From Candidatus Fibrimonadales bacterium (GTDB lineage: Bacteria > Fibrobacterota > Fibrobacteria > Fibrobacterales > Fibrobacteraceae), in assembly GCA_009788135.1 (NCBI GenBank), contig WQSA01000002.1, positions 6,651-32,666 on the forward strand: a stretch of 26,016 nucleotides of DNA. Direction: 5' to 3'. This document shows positions 22,599 through 26,016 of this stretch, piece by piece; position 1 is the stretch's first letter, and each line of letters begins with the position of its first letter. A model generated the notes under the pieces. It did no database searches and was not told the DNA's origin. It saw only the letters and a list, made by a program, of their open reading frames with translations. The translations under genes and the position numbers were made by a program.

Positions 22599-22611
22599 AA
22601 TATAGAAAAAA
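22599..22611 (-). promoter_or_regulatory. promoter -10 box (T run + CTATATT), leaderless
   Basis: TTTTTTCTATATT on the minus strand ends 7 nt before the ATG at 22591, with only GCATCCC between. It lies right after the stop of the DUF4062 gene at 22624, giving the GT2 its own promoter although both genes run the same way. Confidence 0.55.
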
Positions 22612-22623
22612 GAAACTTGCCAA

Positions 22624-24189
22624 TTAGCTTGCGATATACGCTTGCTTTGGGTTATTTTTGCTGTCTGGATATTTTAATTTAAGCAATCCTTTGCTTAGCA
22701 TTGGCGATATATAATTCTGTTGCAAAAATACTTGGTTTCTTTCCAAAATTTGCGATAGTTCTTTTAATGTTGCGTAATCAGAATTGCATATAGCAAGTAT
22801 CCATTCTTCAATTTGAGAAATACTTGCTCTTTGTGGAATTTTGTCAAAGCCAAACTGCCGCAAAAAATCATTTTTTCTTTCGTTACCTTGGGAGTCTGGC
22901 TCGTTACCTTGGGAGTCTGGCTCGTTACCTTGGGAGTCTGGCTCGTTACCTTGGGAGTCTGGCTCGTTACCTTGGGAGTCCGCTTTTTTGTATAAAATAA
23001 TATGAAAATCTTCTTCTTGTTTAAATTTTGGCTCAGGCAAATCATTTTCTTTGGCCCATTTTTCCATATCAGAGGTTCCGGTTCCCATTCGTTCAATATA
23101 ACCAGCTAAATACATCGGTTCTGCCAAAAGCGGATTTGCAGGAATGGAAGGATGAACTTGTTTCAAGTTTTCAACAGACCATCCAATTGGCAATGAACCA
23201 GGATTCCATATTTCCAAACGATCGGAAAATAACATAATTTGAATGCTGGCGTTACTGGTATAATCCCGGTGAGCCACGGCATTAACGACTGCTTCTGTAA
23301 CTATCTCTTTAGGGATTTCATATTTACCTGGGATAGAAACATGCTCAGCCCTGGTTTCAATGGAATAGTCCAATTTCTGCAAAATAAAATCAATTGACTG
23401 GTCTATAAGCTCAAAGACGTTACCTTTGAAAACTTTATAGGAGCGAATAGGCTTTTCCACACGTTTGCCGTAAAAATGCGCGCAACGAACTTCTGATGTT
23501 ATGAAAAACTTTTGAGGGTCTTTTCCAAAGAGAAGCATCGCCGCATTTACCAAATGATTTTTTTCGTCTATCAAGTGCAAATGCGTGAAAATTTTCTTGA
23601 GGCTATCGGATAAAGTTAAAGGCAAACCTCTTTTTGAGCGAGCAAGATTTATAAATGTATCAACTTTTTTGCGGTCAATGTCTTTCCATGAAGCCGCTGG
23701 GCAAAAAGTCGCATCAAAAGGCAATACCCTTAAAAACTCCATCGTTTCCATATATTTAACAAGAGCTGCATAAACCACAACTTTAAGTTCATCCACGCTT
23801 GAAAATCTTCTGCGAACAACTTCTTTTTGTACTTTTGCTATAAATTTACATTCTTTCGCTTCTCTTTCTTGATCTTTGTGACTAGTTAAGAATAATAAAC
23901 GGGTTTTAAAGCGTTTGGATGCCTGGTTGTATTCCATTTCCGTTGGAGAAAGTCCTTTTTTAGCGTTTCCGTATTCTTTGCCTAGAAGTCCGAGGTAAAT
24001 ATCGCAATGCTCAACTTCTTTTAGATACACATCATTGGGTTTTCTGTCAATTGCGGGTTGCAGTTCAAATAAGAACGGTTCAAAAAACTTTCGCAATATT
24101 GGATCGGAAAGAATATACTCATATATAGCCAATCTTTCGGCTTTAAACTCGCTCTGCACACTGCTTATGAAGATTTTCTTTTTTAGCAT
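22624..24189 (-). CDS. DUF4062 - GHKL-type ATPase (HATPase_c_4) - winged-helix protein
   Basis: 521 residues. Residues 1-95 are DUF4062 (KIFISSVQSEFKAERLAIYE, CDIYLGLLGKEYG), a small domain found on regulatory and defence-type proteins. Residues 185-400 match the ATPase part of AlbA_2/Schlafen-type regulators: LVNAAMLLFGKDPQKFF, the ATP-binding N box EAVVNAVAHRDY (299-310), LEIWNPGSLP and ERMGTGTSDM. The usual AlbA_2 domain is missing and DUF4062 stands in its place. A linker of five DSQGNE(P) heptads follows, then a winged helix (ISQIEEWILAICNSDYATLK, LSKGLLKLKYPD). ATG 24189 sits 8 nt after TACATT with no Shine-Dalgarno. It may be a sensor-regulator or defence protein; its target is unknown. 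Confidence 0.75.
   Translation of the reverse strand: MLKKKIFISSVQSEFKAERLAIYEYILSDPILRKFFEPFLFELQPAIDRKPNDVYLKEVEHCDIYLGLLGKEYGNAKKGLSPTEMEYNQASKRFKTRLLFLTSHKDQEREAKECKFIAKVQKEVVRRRFSSVDELKVVVYAALVKYMETMEFLRVLPFDATFCPAASWKDIDRKKVDTFINLARSKRGLPLTLSDSLKKIFTHLHLIDEKNHLVNAAMLLFGKDPQKFFITSEVRCAHFYGKRVEKPIRSYKVFKGNVFELIDQSIDFILQKLDYSIETRAEHVSIPGKYEIPKEIVTEAVVNAVAHRDYTSNASIQIMLFSDRLEIWNPGSLPIGWSVENLKQVHPSIPANPLLAEPMYLAGYIERMGTGTSDMEKWAKENDLPEPKFKQEEDFHIILYKKADSQGNEPDSQGNEPDSQGNEPDSQGNEPDSQGNERKNDFLRQFGFDKIPQRASISQIEEWILAICNSDYATLKELSQILERNQVFLQQNYISPMLSKGLLKLKYPDSKNNPKQAYIAS
22881..22980 (-). repeat. five tandem 21-bp repeats coding DSQGNEP heptads
   Basis: Four exact 21-bp units (22881-22964; plus strand CGTTACCTTGGGAGTCTGGC then T) and a fifth that matches for 16 bp and then diverges. 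The unit is a multiple of three, so gain or loss of copies would change linker length without frameshift. The identical nucleotides indicate recent expansion. It lies in the linker between the ATPase and winged-helix parts of the DUF4062 protein. Confidence 0.9.
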
Positions 24190-24194
24190 CAAAA

Positions 24195-24220
24195 GGTAAT
24201 GTAGAAATTTCTACTTTACC
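24195..24220. promoter_or_regulatory. 26-bp palindrome overlapping two divergent -10 boxes
   Basis: GTAGAAATTTCTAC (24201-24214) is a perfect palindrome, and it extends to 24195-24220 with one mismatched pair (24200/24215). The minus strand reads TTTCTACATT (24207-24198), 8 nt before the ATG at 24189; the plus strand reads TTTCTACTTT (24208-24217), 6 nt before the ATG at 24224. The element can be both a bidirectional promoter and an operator, perhaps for the winged-helix protein next to it. Confidence 0.5.
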
Positions 24221-24223
24221 CCC

Positions 24224-25192
24224 ATGCCCGCACCTTCCATTCCCAACTCCCAATGGATATACACCTACGCCTACGAGCCACGGCAAATCTGGGAACCGTG
24301 GGAAACCGAAGCGTTCCCGCCAAAATGGATTGCGCAAGAAGCAAACAATGTCGTTGAACAAACAAACGCCATCCCACATACACTTGCCTTCATTCTGCTC
24401 ACAGACACGCACATAACCGAAAACGGAACCTGGAACCACACCGCAGAAGCAATCTCGCAAATCTGCAAGCAAACCAAAATCAACGCAGTAATACACCTCG
24501 GAGATTTCACAGACGGAATACTCTCAAAGCAAAAAACAAGCGAATATGCAAACAAAATTCTAAACGACTTAAAGCAAAACGATATTCCCATATATGCAGC
24601 TCTGGGCAACCACGACTTCAATTACTTCAACAAAAACCCAGACATTCTCACATCGCAAGAAGCCTCCGAACTTCATTTGAATAGAAGCGAAGCAAATTAT
24701 TCCGTGGACTTTTCTGAGCAAAATTTACGTTTTATCTTTTTGAACAGCTACGATAACAGCAAGCGTTTGAGATACGGATTCAGCAAAGAAACGCTGGATT
24801 TTCTCTCCCAAGAATTGGAAAAGGGCAAGGCGATAATTTTCTCTCACCTGCCGCCAATGGCTGTTTTGCAAGCCTGGGTAAAGGAGATTAGGGGAGAAAA
24901 CGAAATAATGGAAATAATGAACCGCCACAGCGAAAGCATCATCGCTTTTATAAACGGCCACAACCACTGTGACTCGCTTTACAACGGCAAATTCCCCATA
25001 ATTTCCATAAATTGCTCAAAATGCGAATATTTTCTGGAACACAAACCGCAAAACGCCAAAACGCCGTTTCGTAAATTGGGCGAACCAATACAAGAATCAT
25101 TTGACATTCTGCTATACCCTTCATTAAAATTTATTAGATTTGGTGCAGGGCAAAACAGGCAAATTGAAAACGGCATAGCCGAGTGGAGATAA
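24224..25192 (+). CDS. calcineurin-like metallophosphoesterase
   Basis: 322 residues with the five metal-site motifs of the family in order: LLTDTH (Asp61, His63), HLGDFTDG (Asp94), LGNHDFNYF (128-136), FSHLPP (about 208) and NGHNHCDS (about 245). Such enzymes hydrolyse phosphomonoesters or diesters with two metal ions. No signal peptide, so cytoplasmic. The first ~55 residues (WIYTYAYEPRQIWEPWETEA) lie before the fold and are not recognised. Codon choice in the first half favours C-ending codons, unlike the AT-rich glycan genes, which hints at a different origin. The next gene, a glycerophosphodiester phosphodiesterase, starts directly at its stop, so the two probably act on related phosphodiesters. 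Confidence 0.85.
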   Translation: MPAPSIPNSQWIYTYAYEPRQIWEPWETEAFPPKWIAQEANNVVEQTNAIPHTLAFILLTDTHITENGTWNHTAEAISQICKQTKINAVIHLGDFTDGILSKQKTSEYANKILNDLKQNDIPIYAALGNHDFNYFNKNPDILTSQEASELHLNRSEANYSVDFSEQNLRFIFLNSYDNSKRLRYGFSKETLDFLSQELEKGKAIIFSHLPPMAVLQAWVKEIRGENEIMEIMNRHSESIIAFINGHNHCDSLYNGKFPIISINCSKCEYFLEHKPQNAKTPFRKLGEPIQESFDILLYPSLKFIRFGAGQNRQIENGIAEWR

Positions 25193-26016
25193 ATGCAGAT
25201 TTGGGGACATAGAGGCGCATACAGCGAAAGACCGGAAAACACCTTGCACGCATTCGCAAGGGCTGTTGAGCTGGGCGCAAATGGCGTTGAACTTGATATT
25301 CAGCTTTCAAAAGACGGCGAAATAGTTGTTATTCACGATGAACGTATAGACAGAATTTCAAACGGAACCGGCATGGTTAAAGATTATACATTGCAAGAAT
25401 TGAAAAAGTTTAATTTCAACAAAAGACAAATTGCCGAACCGAAATTTATGGAAATCCCAACTCTAAGCGAAGTTCTGGAATTATTAAAACCTCATAAAAA
25501 TATAAGCATAAATATTGAACTTAAAACAGGAATTGAAGATTATCCTCAAATAGAAGAAAAAACCTTAACGCTCGTAAAAAAACACGAAATGCTGGAGCGA
25601 ATTCTATTCAGCTCATTCAACCATTTCACAATGCAAACATTAAAACGCTTGGAGCCAAACGCAGAAACTGCACTTTTATGCGGAGGAGCAATAGTATGTA
25701 CAGCAAAAGAATGCCTGGCTCTCGGAGCGAAAGCGTTGAATATTGACGCAGGTACTATGAAGCGAAATGGCATAGTTAAAGATGCTATAGCTCAGGGCGT
25801 TGAAGTAAATGTTTGGAATATATCAAGCACAGAAGATTTGCTATATGCGAAGAATGCAGGAGTGAATGCGGTTATAGTCAACAATATAGTTAATGCAAAA
25901 AATATTCTGGAAAATCAGATTCATCATGGAATTTTATGCTGGTATCCTTTTGAAAAAAAATCCTCCGTATTGGATTTAAGCAACGGATTTTTAACCGATT
26001 TGTTAAAAGAGAAATG
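25193..26016 (+). CDS. glycerophosphodiester phosphodiesterase, 3' end outside window
   Basis: 274 codons remain open to the window edge. WGHRGAYSERPENTL opens the TIM barrel with His6 and Arg7; GVELDIQLSKDGEIVVIHDE holds the metal ligands Glu33 and Asp35 and His48; DRISNGTG, NIELKTG, ILFSSFNHF, VNVWNI and AVIVNN follow as in UgpQ/GlpQ-type enzymes. These split glycerophosphodiesters into an alcohol and glycerol-3-phosphate. No signal peptide, so the cytoplasmic UgpQ type is likely. From about residue 245 on (HHGILCWYPFEKKSSVLDLS) the sequence runs past the usual barrel end, so an extra C-terminal domain is possible. ATG abuts the previous TAA and GTGGAG lies just upstream. Confidence 0.88.
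   Translation, partial: MQIWGHRGAYSERPENTLHAFARAVELGANGVELDIQLSKDGEIVVIHDERIDRISNGTGMVKDYTLQELKKFNFNKRQIAEPKFMEIPTLSEVLELLKPHKNISINIELKTGIEDYPQIEEKTLTLVKKHEMLERILFSSFNHFTMQTLKRLEPNAETALLCGGAIVCTAKECLALGAKALNIDAGTMKRNGIVKDAIAQGVEVNVWNISSTEDLLYAKNAGVNAVIVNNIVNAKNILENQIHHGILCWYPFEKKSSVLDLSNGFLTDLLKEK

Noticed and set aside
22881..22980. Repeat array as CRISPR
   Set aside because: The units are contiguous with no spacers and lie in frame within a coding linker.

Overview
The window is an AT-rich bacterial segment dominated by surface-glycan genes (glycosyltransferases, methyltransferases, nonulosonic acid enzymes, LicD and Stealth phosphotransferases), flanked by accessory genes. It suggests a Gram-negative host-associated or anaerobic bacterium. 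The repeated promoter-like motif (a T run, C or G, then TATATT) and the gene content would suit a Fibrobacterota/FCB-type genome, but that is a weak inference. No rRNA, tRNA, CRISPR array or intact insertion sequence was seen.

Layout. 1-296: start of a CBS-domain protein leaving the window on the minus strand. 383-2747: a GH19-type muramidase/chitinase fold protein with an unknown N-terminus, then two DUF2589 proteins in tandem. 2777-4334 (minus): a DUF4157 protein with a C-terminal AHH-type nuclease domain, whose start lies exactly at the point where a DUF1016 (YhcG) nuclease gene is broken. 4436-4742: short inverted relics and a small ORF. 4739-7055: a tight operon of LicD, a CTP-type nucleotidyltransferase and a PdxA-like dehydrogenase. 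7058-9288 (minus): an FkbM methyltransferase and a DUF115/Maf-like protein. 9394-12107: a CMP-nonulosonate synthetase/PseG-like fusion and NeuB. 12224-13312: a leader fragment and a radical SAM/SPASM protein. 13313-13808: an ISAs1-family transposase relic. 13809-22591: methyltransferases, GT4, two GT2 paralogues and a Stealth protein in mixed orientations. 22624-24189 (minus): a DUF4062-ATPase-winged-helix protein. 24224-26016: a metallophosphoesterase and the start of a glycerophosphodiester phosphodiesterase.

Working together. NeuB and the NeuA/PseG fusion would make and activate a nonulosonic acid; the divergent DUF115 protein is a candidate transferase. The GT4, GT2 and Stealth proteins would build a glycan, and the FkbM and class I methyltransferases would cap or decorate it. 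The LicD operon looks like a route to a CDP-activated small phospho-group transferred to glycan. Several of these enzymes share a small Rossmann-like module (xYGxGxxG) fused at the N-terminus of methyltransferases and at the C-terminus of GT2s, and two orphan half-modules occur, so the cluster looks assembled by domain shuffling.

Two promoter classes stand out. In one, TATATT (or a close variant) ends 6-8 nt before an ATG with no Shine-Dalgarno, which predicts leaderless mRNAs (383, 4334, 8071, 12224, 22591, 24189, 24224). In the other it ends 25-35 nt before a start that has a clear Shine-Dalgarno. This pattern corrected several start codons.
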